The notes under the pieces are model-generated. The model was given only the letters and a program-made list of their open reading frames with translations, did no database searches and had not been told where the DNA came from. From positions 1 through 64,000 of the forward strand of contig SVLJ01000014.1 of the NCBI GenBank assembly GCA_015067995.1: a stretch of 64,000 nucleotides of DNA. Reading direction: 5' to 3'. This stretch comes from Oscillospiraceae bacterium. GTDB lineage: Bacteria; Bacillota; Clostridia; Oscillospirales; Oscillospiraceae. Positions 8,900 to 16,877 of the stretch are shown here, piece by piece. The position numbers were made by a program, and so were the translations under genes. Numbering within the stretch: the stretch's first letter is position 1; every line of letters starts with the position of its first letter.

Positions 8900-9378
8900 G
8901 TACTGTCAGATTCCGGGAAGCCACGGCGGAGGATGCGGGACTGATCCTGCAGTTCATCCGCGCTCTGGCGGAATATGAGAAGATGTCCGGTGATGTGGTG
9001 GCTACGGAGGAGATCCTCCGGGAATGGCTGTTTGAGAAGCAGTCTGCCCGGGTGATATTCGCTATGGAAGGGGAGAAAGAAGTGGGCTTTGCCCTGTACT
9101 TCTATAACTTTTCCACCTTCCTTGGCCGTGCCGGTCTCTATCTGGAGGATTTGTTCGTCCTGCCGGAATACCGGGGCAGAGGCTACGGCAAGGGATTGCT
9201 GGCACATCTGGCGGCCATTGCCGTGGAGCGAGGCTGCGGACGGATGGAGTGGGTGTGCCTGGACTGGAACAAACCCAGCATCGATTTCTATAAGAGCAAG
9301 CATGCCGTGCCGCTGGAGGACTGGACCATCTACCGCCTGGCCGGCGATACATTGACTGCGTTCGCCAAGGAGGATTGA
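8896..9378 (+). CDS. GNAT-family N-acetyltransferase
   Basis: A 160-residue GNAT acetyltransferase. The acetyl-CoA-binding signature is visible as VLPEYRGRGYGKGLLAHL (RGxGxG type, motif A), preceded by the strand GLYLEDLFV. The pattern LILQFIRALAEYEKM at the start and DWNKPSIDFYKS later resembles spermidine/diamine acetyltransferases of the SSAT group, so a polyamine or small amine substrate is possible but not proven. The gene overlaps phoH by ATGA and looks inserted between phoH and ybeY compared with the usual order. Confidence 0.85.
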   Translation: MSTVRFREATAEDAGLILQFIRALAEYEKMSGDVVATEEILREWLFEKQSARVIFAMEGEKEVGFALYFYNFSTFLGRAGLYLEDLFVLPEYRGRGYGKGLLAHLAAIAVERGCGRMEWVCLDWNKPSIDFYKSKHAVPLEDWTIYRLAGDTLTAFAKED

Positions 9379-9380
9379 GC

Positions 9381-9543
9381 GTGGGAAAGATTTTCGCAGG
9401 ACTGCTGTTTGTGTTTCTGCATTTCCGGATCAATGGTTTTGACCTGCTGCCGGATTTTGTTGGATATCTGCTATCTGGTGTGCTGCTTCAAGGCGTGGAA
9501 GGCCTACGAGGTATGGCAGGAAGAACAACATACATCCCTGTAA
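9381..9543 (+). pseudogene. Remnant of a small membrane protein (internal deletion, frameshift)
   Basis: From GTG 9381 the frame encodes the start of a membrane protein (GKIFAGLLFVFLHFRINGFDLLPDFVGYLL), an N-terminus seen in uncharacterised Firmicutes membrane proteins. After about 35 residues it runs into a +1-shifted segment (FKAWKAYEVWQEEQHTSL, stop at 9541-9543) that looks like the authentic C-terminus of such a protein. The simplest explanation is deletion of the middle with a change of frame. A longer readthrough frame ends at 9563 and does not look like protein after the junction. Confidence 0.55.
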
Positions 9544-9559
9544 AGAAAGAGAGATTGAC

Positions 9560-10060
9560 ATGATTCGCCATTATATACCCATTACCTGTGATATCCCCGG
9601 TACGGACCTCAGCGAGAGCCGCAAGGCATGGATCCGCAAGGTCATCCGTACGGCGCTGGAGGCGGAGGGCGTGGACTTCCGCTGTGAGGTGGATGTGTGC
9701 ATCACCGACGATGAGGGCATCCGGGAGATCAACCGGGAGATGCGTGAGGTGGACAAGTCCACGGATGTGCTGAGCTTTCCGGTGTTTGACCTTGTCCCCG
9801 GTGAGCTGCCGGCCGAGGAGGACGCCGATCCCTGCACCGGCCTTGTGCCGCTGGGAGACATGGCCATCTCCATGGAGCATGTGACTGCGCAGGCAAAGGA
9901 GTACGGCCACAGCGAAAAGCGGGAGCTTTCCTATCTGGTGGTGCATTCCGTGCTGCATCTGCTGGGCTATGACCATCTGGACGAGGGGGAGCAAAAGCGG
10001 CAGATGCGCGGCCGCGAGGAGGCCATCCTGTCCGGCCTGGGCGTCACCCGGGAGAAATAA
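9560..10060 (+). CDS. ybeY: Endoribonuclease YbeY (rRNA maturation factor)
   Basis: A 166-residue zinc-dependent metallo-endoribonuclease that acts in 16S rRNA 3'-end maturation and ribosome quality control. The metal site HSVLHLLGYDH near residue 134 is the family signature HxxxHxxGYDH. The preceding STDVLSFPVFD motif is also conserved. It lies in the phoH neighbourhood, in line with the known functional link between PhoH and YbeY. The ATG at 9560 follows an AGAAAGAGA stretch. Confidence 0.95.
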   Translation: MIRHYIPITCDIPGTDLSESRKAWIRKVIRTALEAEGVDFRCEVDVCITDDEGIREINREMREVDKSTDVLSFPVFDLVPGELPAEEDADPCTGLVPLGDMAISMEHVTAQAKEYGHSEKRELSYLVVHSVLHLLGYDHLDEGEQKRQMRGREEAILSGLGVTREK

Positions 10061-10103
10061 ACATTTGCCCGTTTCCTGCATACACTGTCCTGAGGTGACG
10101 TGT

Positions 10104-10430
10104 ATGAAACTGCTGGGGGACGGTCTGATCGCGTTCTTTTCCGCCGTGGGGGTGGCCGGGTGCTTCTGGTTCATCGCCGGGGCGGTGCTTGGCCTTGGAA
10201 AGTGCGCCAGCCGGAATGTGCGGCTGGTGCTGTCCGTGTCCGGTGATGCGCCTGCCATGGAACATGACCTGCGGGATCTGCTGCGGCTGCGGCGGCAGCT
10301 GCCCCGGGCATCGGTGGTGCTGGAGGACTGCGGACTGACGGGGGAGGCCAGAGAGATGGCGGAATATCTCCGCCGCAGATATGACGGCGTGGAGCTGAAG
10401 GCCGTGGAGGAGGCTCCAATACACGAATGA
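10104..10430 (+). CDS. Hypothetical protein with an N-terminal membrane helix
   Basis: A 108-residue protein with one hydrophobic segment near the N-terminus (DGLIAFFSAVGVAGCFWFIAGAVLGLG) and a charged, Arg/Glu-rich domain after it. I do not recognise a family with confidence; similar short proteins lie upstream of recD2 in related gut Clostridia. The ATG at 10104 follows GAGGTGACG. The next gene starts 10 bases after the stop, so it is likely co-transcribed with recD2. Confidence 0.6.
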   Translation: MKLLGDGLIAFFSAVGVAGCFWFIAGAVLGLGKCASRNVRLVLSVSGDAPAMEHDLRDLLRLRRQLPRASVVLEDCGLTGEAREMAEYLRRRYDGVELKAVEEAPIHE

Positions 10431-10440
10431 GGAAACGTGC

Positions 10441-12648
10441 ATGGAAGAACTGGTGACCTGGGAAGGTACGGTACATAGTCTAATTTTTCAAAACGCCGAA
10501 AACGGCTATACCGTTCTGCGCCTTCTGACGGAGGATGGCGAGGTGGTCACGGTGGTGGGCTGCATCCCCTGCGTGGCGCCGGGCGAGCATCTGGCGGTGG
10601 ATGGCGTTATGGAGACCCATCCTCAGCACGGGGAACAGCTGCGGGCGGTGGAGATCGAGCGCCGCCTGCCGGAGGATGAAGAGGAGATCGCGGCGTATCT
10701 GGCGTCCGGCGTCTGCAAAGGCGTCGGCGCTGTCACGGCTCAGCGCATTGTGGACCGGTTCGGCCGGGAGGCGCTGGACGTACTGGAACACGAGCCGGAG
10801 CGCCTTGCTCTGCTGAAGGGCATCACCATGAAGAAGGCGCAGGAGATGGCGGCCAACTTCCGCCAGCATATGGGTCTGCGGCGGCTGATGGCCTTCCTTG
10901 CCCAGTACAGTCTGCCGCCGGTGCTGGCCATGGGCCTGCGCCGCCGCTACGGTGACCGGGCGCTGGACGCGGTGCGGGAGAACCCGTACCTGCTCAGCAG
11001 CGGAGAGGGCGGCGTGGATTTCGCTCAGGCGGATGAGATCGCCATGAGCCTCGGCCTTGCTGCCGACAGTGAGCAGAGGATGCAGGCGGCGGTGCTGTTT
11101 ACGCTGGAGCACAACGAAAACAACGGTCACGTCTTCCTGCCCCGGGACAAGCTGGCGGCGGCCACGGCGCAGATGCTGGGCTGCGGCGATGAGCTGGTGG
11201 AGCGGGCACTGGATGAGCTGTGCGTCAACGGAGCGGTGATCTCCCAGCGCATTGCCAATGTGGAGGCCTGCTATCTTCGCCGCCTGTGGCAGGCGGAGAG
11301 CTATGCCTGCGCAAAGCTGATGAACCTTCTTTCCGCCGATGCGGATAAAAGCAGCCGAGCCGCCCGCATTGTGGAGGATATCCAGCGGCGGCAGGGCATT
11401 ACCTATGCCGATGCCCAGCGTCATGCCGTGGAGATGGCCGCCGTGTGCGGCGTGCTGATCCTCACCGGCGGCCCCGGCACCGGCAAGACCACGGCGGTAC
11501 AGGGCATTGTGGAGCTGCTGCGTACCATGGGACTGGATATCCTGCTGTGCGCTCCCACCGGCCGGGCCGCCAAGCGCATGAGCGAGCTCACCGGCATGGA
11601 GGCCCAGACCATCCATCGGATGCTGGGCATGAACTGGAATGAAGCCACTCAGGAGGTGACCTTTACCAAGGGTGAATCGGAGCCGTTGGAGGCAGACGCT
11701 GTTATCGTGGACGAGATGTCTATGGTGGATGTGAGCCTGTTTGCCGCGCTGCTGCGGGCGCTGAAGCCCGGTACCCGTCTGGTGCTGGTGGGCGACGCCG
11801 ATCAGCTGCCTTCTGTAGGGGCGGGCAATGTGTTTTCCGATCTTATCCGCTCCGAGTGTATTGAAACGGTGTTCTTGCGGGAGGTGTTTCGTCAGGCGGA
11901 GGAATCCGCCATCATCCGCAACGCCCATCAGGTCAACGACTCCGGCACGCTGGAGCTGGCAGGCAATCAGGGAGACTTCTTCTACCTGTGCCGCCGGGAT
12001 GGTCAACGGGCTGTGGACACGGTGGTGGAGCTGTGCAGCTCCCGCCTGCCCAAAAACATGGGCGTACCCACGGAGCAGATTCAGGTGCTGACCCCCACCC
12101 GCAAGGGCGCGGCAGGCACCATCGCGCTGAACCGCCGACTGCAGGAGGCGCTGAACCCCCGTTCTCCCGAAAAGCGGGAGGTGCTCTGGGGCGAGCGGCT
12201 GTTCCGTGTGGGCGACCGCATCATGCAGACCCGCAATGACTACGATGTGGTGTGGGAAAAGAGCGACGGCACGGTGGGTACCGGCGTGTTCAATGGAGAT
12301 GTGGGCCGCATCGAGGATATCGACCCCTCCGGAGAGCTCATCACCCTTTGCTTCGATGACCGGACGGCCATCTACACGACAGAGATGCTGACCCATCTGG
12401 ATCTGGCCTACGCCCAGACCATCCACAAGGCACAGGGCAGCGAATACCGTGCGGCAGTGCTGTGCGTCATGCCCTCTGCACCGTCCCTGATGGTGCGGGG
12501 CGTGCTGTATACCGCCATCACCCGCGCCAGAGAGCTGCTGGTGATGGTGGGCGATGACGCGGCCATCCGTTCCATGGCGGAGAATGACCGTCGGCAGCGG
12601 CGGTATTCCGGCCTCCGGTGGCGGCTGGTGCATTACGACGAACCGTGA
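10441..12648 (+). CDS. recD2: ATP-dependent RecD2-type DNA helicase
   Basis: A 735-residue superfamily 1B 5'-3' DNA helicase of the RecD2 class, found in bacteria without RecBC. The N-terminal OB-like and helix-hairpin-helix region (residues 1-200, with SGVCKGVGAVTAQRI) distinguishes it from short RecD. Helicase motifs are visible: LTGGPGTGKTTAVQ (Walker A, about residue 340), APTGRAAKRM (Ia), VDEMSMVD (II), VGDADQLPSVGAG (III), and near the end YAQTIHKAQGSEY (V) and YTAITRARELL (VI). It likely acts in replication-fork repair and mismatch repair. A terminator follows. Confidence 0.95.
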   Translation: MEELVTWEGTVHSLIFQNAENGYTVLRLLTEDGEVVTVVGCIPCVAPGEHLAVDGVMETHPQHGEQLRAVEIERRLPEDEEEIAAYLASGVCKGVGAVTAQRIVDRFGREALDVLEHEPERLALLKGITMKKAQEMAANFRQHMGLRRLMAFLAQYSLPPVLAMGLRRRYGDRALDAVRENPYLLSSGEGGVDFAQADEIAMSLGLAADSEQRMQAAVLFTLEHNENNGHVFLPRDKLAAATAQMLGCGDELVERALDELCVNGAVISQRIANVEACYLRRLWQAESYACAKLMNLLSADADKSSRAARIVEDIQRRQGITYADAQRHAVEMAAVCGVLILTGGPGTGKTTAVQGIVELLRTMGLDILLCAPTGRAAKRMSELTGMEAQTIHRMLGMNWNEATQEVTFTKGESEPLEADAVIVDEMSMVDVSLFAALLRALKPGTRLVLVGDADQLPSVGAGNVFSDLIRSECIETVFLREVFRQAEESAIIRNAHQVNDSGTLELAGNQGDFFYLCRRDGQRAVDTVVELCSSRLPKNMGVPTEQIQVLTPTRKGAAGTIALNRRLQEALNPRSPEKREVLWGERLFRVGDRIMQTRNDYDVVWEKSDGTVGTGVFNGDVGRIEDIDPSGELITLCFDDRTAIYTTEMLTHLDLAYAQTIHKAQGSEYRAAVLCVMPSAPSLMVRGVLYTAITRARELLVMVGDDAAIRSMAENDRRQRRYSGLRWRLVHYDEP

Positions 12649-12653
12649 GTAAA

Positions 12654-12684
12654 GCGGCATCGGGCGATGGTCCGGTGCCGTTTT
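12654..12684 (+). terminator. Rho-independent terminator after recD2
   Basis: CGGCATCGG pairs with CCGGTGCCG (one G-U pair) and is followed by TTTT, starting seven bases after the recD2 stop codon. Confidence 0.7.
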
Positions 12685-12709
12685 CAGCGAACGCAAGCGA
12701 ACGCATGCC

Positions 12710-12752
12710 AACTACAACTACAACTTAACTACAAACATAATCTTAACTACAA
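12710..12752 (+). repeat. Four AACTACAA direct repeats
   Basis: AACTACAA occurs at 12710, 12716, 12727 and 12745; the last two share the longer form TTAACTACAA and are 18 bases apart. The block is A/T-rich inside a G/C-rich spacer and looks iteron-like. No function can be assigned. Confidence 0.5.
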
Positions 12753-12773
12753 CAGGAACGCGGCGCGTGCCGG

Positions 12774-12809
12774 ATTTCCACGGAGTTTTCCACAGGGTTT
12801 TCCACGGCT
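12774..12809 (+). repeat. Three 12-bp tandem repeats with DnaA-box-like cores
   Basis: Three head-to-tail 12-base units each contain TTTCCAC. The middle one, TTTTCCACA, fits the relaxed DnaA-box consensus TTWTNCACA; the outer two deviate at the last base. The exact 12-base spacing is notable. DnaA binding is only an inference. Confidence 0.5.
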
Positions 12810-13282
12810 GCGCTGTGGGGAGGCGATTAAACCCCATTTTCCGCTGTGGCGGAGGTTTTTGCACCGCTTTGCGGTGCGGGAATGCGCCCCCCATTTTCTC
12901 CCCGTGGAGAAAACGGGTCGCGCCCGGTCCAAAAGACACGGCAGGAGGGGGATTTCGATTTCCCCCTCCTGCACTTCCCCCCAACCGACACAAAGGGGCG
13001 GGCTGCGGCCCTCCCCTTTGGATTCCCCTCCCGGAGGGGTGCAGACCTGCCAGCCTGCTTCAACCGCCCCCGGCAGGGCGTAGCGAAGCGGAACGCCCGG
13101 AGATAGAAGCAAAAGCAAGTCCTGTCATGACCAGAACGAAAGCACGTCTTCCCGGTGCATGAGGCTGCCGACGAGCACCCCAAAAGCGTTTTTTCTCTTT
13201 GGACCGTGAACGGCCCGTTTCTCTTTTGGCAAGACCAAAAGAGAAATGGGGGGTTCGGGTTCAAAGTGGCAACACTTTGCAA

Positions 13283-13328
13283 TTAGGACAAATAGTCCAT
13301 TATAGCGCAGTACAATATGTCCTATGGT
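13283..13328 (+). promoter_or_regulatory. Promoter/operator region of the XRE-comFC pair
   Basis: TACAAT at 13311-13316 is a good -10 element; AGGACA at 13285-13290 is a possible -35 but the spacer is 20 bases. The inverted pair TTAGGACA and TGTCCTAT brackets this promoter, which suggests an operator, perhaps for the XRE protein encoded next. Confidence 0.4.
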
Positions 13329-13351
13329 TACAATCATTTTGGGTGATTGTT

Positions 13352-13576
13352 ATGAGAACAAGGATTCGTGACCTGCGCGAAGACAGAGATTTAAAGCAAA
13401 AGGAAATTGCAGAATATCTGGTCTGTGACCAGTCCCTGTACTCCAAGTATGAGCGTGGTGAGAGGGAACTTCCTTTGCGATTGGCGATTAGTCTGGCAGA
13501 GTTTTACCGTGTCAGCGTAGACTATCTGGTAGGATTGACCGACGAGGTAACGCCGTATCCCAGAAAGCGCCGATGA
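13352..13576 (+). CDS. XRE-family helix-turn-helix regulator
   Basis: A 74-residue protein consisting of one Cro/C1-type HTH domain: IRDLREDRDLKQKEIAEYLVCD (first helices), QSLYSKYERGERELPLRLAISLAEFY (recognition and following helices), and the common ending VSVDYLVGLTDE. Only the DNA-binding domain is present. ATG 13352 is used although the ribosome site is weak; the frame extends upstream to 13199 through the hairpin spacer, which is not credible protein. It overlaps comFC by four bases (ATGA) and is likely co-expressed with it. Autoregulation through the inverted pair upstream is an inference. Confidence 0.8.
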   Translation: MRTRIRDLREDRDLKQKEIAEYLVCDQSLYSKYERGERELPLRLAISLAEFYRVSVDYLVGLTDEVTPYPRKRR

Positions 13577-14253
13577 AATTTAAAAAAGTTGTTTTAGACC
13601 TTTTCTTTCCGCCGAAATGCCCCTTCTGCGGTAAGATCACGAAAGGTCATACGGTATGCCCTGTCTGCTGGAAGACCCTGCCGTGGACGGAGGGGACGGA
13701 GGTTGTCCGCAAGCTGTCTGCGGACGTGGTCTGCGCCGCTCCGCTGTGGTATGAGGACGCGGCGCGGGCAGGACTGCTGCGCTATAAGTTTGACGGCGGC
13801 GTGGCCGCGGCGGACGCTCTGGGCGAACTGGCGGCCCGCTGTGCCGCCGAGGAGTTTTCCGGTGAATTCGACACCGTCACATGGGTGCCGGTGGGGCCCA
13901 AACGCCTGAAAAAGCGCGGCTATGACCAGACACGGCTGGTGGCGGAGGCCGCCTGCCGCCTGTGGGAAACGGACGCGGCGCAGCTGCTGCGTAAACCGTT
14001 GGACAATCCGCCGCAGTCGAGACTGAAGGACGCCGCTGCACGGCGTGCCAATGTGCTGGGCGTTTACGAGGCGCTGCCCGGCGCGGAAGGGAAGCATATC
14101 CTGCTGGTGGACGATATCATCACCTCCGGCGCCACCCTGCTGGAATGTGCCCGCACTCTGATGGACGCCGGCGCTGCATCGGTACGGTGCGTGACGCTGG
14201 CGGCAGTCCGGTCGGACGGGCGGGATGGAAACCGCAAAAACGGTGCAGAATAG
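13573..14253 (+). CDS. comFC: ComF-family phosphoribosyltransferase-like protein
   Basis: A 226-residue ComFC/GntX-type protein. It has an N-terminal zinc finger (CPFCGKITKGHTVCPVC, four cysteines), a double-zinc-ribbon-like linker, and a type I phosphoribosyltransferase domain with the PRPP loop ILLVDDIITSGATLLE. In competent Firmicutes ComFC takes part in handling transforming DNA; the biochemical reaction is unsettled. KRGYDQTRLVAEA is also typical. It follows the XRE regulator with an ATGA overlap. Confidence 0.88.
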   Translation: MKFKKVVLDLFFPPKCPFCGKITKGHTVCPVCWKTLPWTEGTEVVRKLSADVVCAAPLWYEDAARAGLLRYKFDGGVAAADALGELAARCAAEEFSGEFDTVTWVPVGPKRLKKRGYDQTRLVAEAACRLWETDAAQLLRKPLDNPPQSRLKDAAARRANVLGVYEALPGAEGKHILLVDDIITSGATLLECARTLMDAGAASVRCVTLAAVRSDGRDGNRKNGAE

Positions 14254-14259
14254 AAAGAC

Positions 14260-14285
14260 CGCGGCAGAGCTGAGGCTCTGCCGCG
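14260..14285 (+). terminator. Hairpin after comFC
   Basis: A perfect 11-bp stem (CGCGGCAGAGC / GCTCTGCCGCG) with a TGAG loop, seven bases after the comFC stop. There is no U-tract, so it may stabilise the 3' end rather than terminate strongly. Confidence 0.5.
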
Positions 14286-14313
14286 ATGTGCCGCAAACGT
14301 TCACAGAATGTTC

Positions 14314-14342
14314 TTGCAAATTTCCGGTGCGCTCAGTATAAT
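14314..14342 (+). promoter_or_regulatory. Sigma-A promoter for the mreB/mbl gene
   Basis: TTGCAA at 14314-14319, 17-bp spacer, and perfect TATAAT at 14337-14342, about 70 bases before the start codon. Confidence 0.8.
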
Positions 14343-14414
14343 TATCCTGAATAAGAATGCGCGGCCCGGCGCCGCGCCTGAAATATCAGTCCTGAGTGAT
14401 GAATGAGGTGCAAT

Positions 14415-15440
14415 ATGTCCATGATCAAGGATATCGGTATCGACCTGGGAACCGCATCGGTTCTGGTGTATGTAAAAGGCAAGGGCATCGTGCTCAATGA
14501 GCCCTCTGTGGTGGCAATGGATAAGAACACCGGCAAGCTGCTGAAGGTGGGTAAGGATGCTCAGGCTATGCTGGGCCGCACCCCCGGCAACATCGTGGCC
14601 ATTCGTCCCCTGCGCGAGGGCGTGATCTCCGACTATGACATGACGGAGAAGATGCTCAAGGAGTTTATCAAGAAGGTGGCAGGCTTCCAGCTCATCAAGC
14701 CCCGCCTGCTGATCTGTGTGCCCTCCGGCATTACGGAGGTTGAGGAGCGTGCCGTCATCGACGCCGGCATTCAGGCCGGTGCACGGAAGGCCTACCTCAT
14801 TGAGGAGCCTGTGGCGGCTGCCATTGGCGCCGGCATCGATATCACCCAGCCCAACGGCCACATGGTGGTGGATATCGGCGGCGGTACGGCGGATATCGCG
14901 GTGATTTCTCTGGGCGGCGTGGTGGAGTCCGCCTCCATCAAGATCGCCGGTGACCAGCTTAACGAGTCCATCGTCAAGTATATGCGCCGCAAGCACAACC
15001 TGCTCATCGGCGAGCGTACCGCCGAGGATATGAAGATCAAGATCGGCTGCGTTTTCCCCAAGGATGAGGAGGAGAGCATGGAGGTCAAGGGCCGCTGCCT
15101 GCTGACGGGCCTTCCCAAGGAAGTCACCGTCACCTCCACCGAGATGATGGACGCCTTCGAGGAGCCTGTGGAGCGCATCGTGGAGACCATCCACTCTGTG
15201 CTGGAGCGCACGCCTCCCGAACTGGTGGCGGATATCTCCGACAACGGCATCACCATGACGGGCGGCGGCTCTCTGGTGGCCGGCTTCGACAAGCTCATCA
15301 CCGCCCGCACCGGCATCCACACCCACATTGCAGAGGATGCGGTCTCCTGCGTGGCCATCGGCACCGGCAAGAGCCTGGACTCCCTCAGCAACATGCAGGA
15401 CGGCACCATGAACCTCAGCCGCCGCAGACAGATGAACTGA
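14415..15440 (+). CDS. mbl: MreB/Mbl-type rod-shape actin
   Basis: A bacterial actin of 341 residues that forms membrane-associated filaments guiding lateral cell-wall synthesis. Actin-fold signatures are clear: phosphate 1 KDIGIDLGTASVLVY, phosphate 2 MVVDIGGGTADIAVISLGG, and adenosine motif MTGGGSLVAGFDKLI. ICVPSGITEVEERAV is the standard MreB connect-1 region. Mbl versus MreB cannot be decided firmly, since mreCD does not follow. The start could be ATG 14415 or 14421; GAGGTG at 14405-14410 suits the latter slightly better. It has its own promoter and terminator. Confidence 0.92.
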   Translation: MSMIKDIGIDLGTASVLVYVKGKGIVLNEPSVVAMDKNTGKLLKVGKDAQAMLGRTPGNIVAIRPLREGVISDYDMTEKMLKEFIKKVAGFQLIKPRLLICVPSGITEVEERAVIDAGIQAGARKAYLIEEPVAAAIGAGIDITQPNGHMVVDIGGGTADIAVISLGGVVESASIKIAGDQLNESIVKYMRRKHNLLIGERTAEDMKIKIGCVFPKDEEESMEVKGRCLLTGLPKEVTVTSTEMMDAFEEPVERIVETIHSVLERTPPELVADISDNGITMTGGGSLVAGFDKLITARTGIHTHIAEDAVSCVAIGTGKSLDSLSNMQDGTMNLSRRRQMN

Positions 15441-15452
15441 ATACAGAAAGCA

Positions 15453-15488
15453 AAACGGGCACCGCAATGGCGGTGCCCGTTACGTTTT
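15453..15488 (+). terminator. Rho-independent terminator (converging genes)
   Basis: A perfect 12-bp stem AACGGGCACCGC / GCGGTGCCCGTT with an AATG loop followed by ACGTTTTT. It lies between mbl and the minus-strand AAA ATPase gene and may act on both. Confidence 0.85.
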
Positions 15489-15491
15489 TGC

Positions 15492-16622
15492 TCAGATGCT
15501 TTCCCGTGCGGCCTTTTCGATTTCGTTTTCTTCCGGGGACTTGCCCTGCGCCACCCGGATGTCTGCCGCGGTGATGCGCATGAGATCTTCTCTGGAAAGA
15601 TCGCTCTGCGCGGCCAGACGGTTGGCCTGCACCACCAGGATCTGCTCAAAGAGGTTTCGGACACCGCGGCCGTTGCCGAAGGAGATGGAGTTGGTGTTGG
15701 CCAGCTGGATGAATTCCCGCAGCAGGGGGCGGGCATCCTCCGTCAGCTCGTAGCAGCCCTTCTCGCAGCGCATTTCGAAGATCTGCATCATCTCGTCCAG
15801 CGTATAGTCGTCAAAGTGCAGGAAGCGGTTAAACCGGGATTCCAGACCGGGGTTGGAGTGGATGAAGCTGTCCATGAGACCGTCATAGCCTGCCACGATC
15901 ACCACCAGATCGTCCCGGTGATCCTCCATGGACTTCAGGATGGTGTTGATGGCCTCCTGACCGAAGTCGTTTTCCGCACCATTGTTCAGGGCATAGGCCT
16001 CATCGATGAACAGCACGCCGCCCAGCGCGGAGTCAATGACCTTGCTGGTTTTGATGGCAGTCTGTCCTACATAACCGGCCACCAGACCGCCACGGTCCAC
16101 CTCCACCAGATGTCCCTTGCTGAGGATGCCCAGAGAGTGGTAGATCCGTGCCATGATCCGTGCCACGGTGGTCTTGCCGGTGCCGGGATTGCCGGAGAAG
16201 ACCATGTGCAGGCTCAGATCGGGGGTGGGGAGGCCGTTCTCCCGGCGCAGCTTGTGGACGGTGACCATGTTGATGAGGCTGCGCACCTCTTTTTTGATGG
16301 CGGTGAGGCCAATGTAGCCGTCCAGCTCCGCCAGCAGATCCTCGATCTTTTCCGGCGGCATGGTTTCCTCTGTCTGCTTTGTCTGTGCATCGCTGTTGCC
16401 GGTGGAGGCCGCCGCAGGCGCGGGCGGAGTGCCGCCGGCTTTCGGAGGATCGACCGTTTGGGGAGCCTTGTCTAGATACTCACGAAAAGGGGAGTCCGGA
16501 CTCAGGGAGGAGGAATCACCCCAGAAATCACTGCCCATCCGGTTCAGATTGTGCTCCGACATGGTACGGATCAGTTCCAGCTGCCGGAGGATGATCTCGT
16601 CCTTCTTGTCTTTTTTATTCAC
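15492..16622 (-). CDS. AAA+ ATPase, SpoVK/CbbX-like
   Basis: A 376-residue protein: an N-terminal charged region and a Pro/Ala-rich linker (about residues 1-100), then a single AAA+ module with Walker A FSGNPGTGKTTVARI, Walker B GVLFIDEAYAL, a sensor-1 region (VVIVAGYDGLM) and arginine finger NPGLESRFNR. This matches the CbbX/SpoVK group; SpoVK of Bacillus is a sporulation protein, while CbbX is a Rubisco activase, which is not relevant here. The start is GTG at 16622, with CAGGTG six bases before it. The open frame reaches 16712, but the promoter at 16678-16706 starts transcription inside that extension. Confidence 0.85.
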   Translation of the reverse strand: MNKKDKKDEIILRQLELIRTMSEHNLNRMGSDFWGDSSSLSPDSPFREYLDKAPQTVDPPKAGGTPPAPAAASTGNSDAQTKQTEETMPPEKIEDLLAELDGYIGLTAIKKEVRSLINMVTVHKLRRENGLPTPDLSLHMVFSGNPGTGKTTVARIMARIYHSLGILSKGHLVEVDRGGLVAGYVGQTAIKTSKVIDSALGGVLFIDEAYALNNGAENDFGQEAINTILKSMEDHRDDLVVIVAGYDGLMDSFIHSNPGLESRFNRFLHFDDYTLDEMMQIFEMRCEKGCYELTEDARPLLREFIQLANTNSISFGNGRGVRNLFEQILVVQANRLAAQSDLSREDLMRITAADIRVAQGKSPEENEIEKAARESI

Positions 16623-16677
16623 AGAAAACACCTGCCGTTTCAGAATGCGTATATTGGAGAAGAGCGTGGTTTCGTTC

Positions 16678-16706
16678 AGTATATCCTGTTTGCGCCGCCT
16701 TGGCAA
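16678..16706 (-). promoter_or_regulatory. Sigma-A promoter for the AAA ATPase gene
   Basis: On the minus strand TTGCCA (16706-16701), 17-bp spacer, TATACT (16683-16678). Transcription would begin near 16671, downstream of the ATG at 16712, which supports the GTG start at 16622. Confidence 0.65.
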
Positions 16707-16772
16707 CCGCAAATCCCGTCTTTGGGGCCTGACGGCCAGACAGAATTATCCGCAAATGTAAGGGATTTGATA

Positions 16773-16801
16773 TTGCGTGGAGCAAAAATTTGCGTTATAT
16801 T
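16773..16801 (+). promoter_or_regulatory. Probable promoter for the LTA-synthase-like gene
   Basis: TTGCGT at 16773-16778, 17-bp spacer, TATATT at 16796-16801; the gene starts 77 bases further on. No other promoter is evident in this 255-base divergent spacer on the plus strand. Confidence 0.5.
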
Positions 16802-16877
16802 AAAAAGATAAGTTTGTCAGTATTTGTCGATGCCGGTGACGGCGTCGTGATGTGCTATGGTTTGGAAAGGATTCTCC

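Larger units (their letters stand above)
12689..13290. other. Hairpin-rich spacer without a convincing gene
   Basis: About 600 bases with open frames in several phases but no ribosome site, no codon pattern and no recognisable protein. It is packed with perfect or near-perfect inverted repeats: 12861-12877, 12894-12913 (TTTTCTCC/GGAGAAAA), 12941-12972 (12-bp stem), 12992-13019, 13025-13039, 13218-13246 (12-bp stem) and 13262-13279 (7-bp stem with a GCAA loop). Two short direct-repeat blocks lie at its left end. It could be a structured RNA, a decayed mobile element or a family of extragenic palindromes. Confidence 0.5.

Noticed and set aside
12667..13282. Several overlapping open frames on both strands in the spacer after recD2
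   Set aside because: No ribosome sites, mutually overlapping, rich in Pro/Arg/Cys from hairpin arms, no family resemblance.
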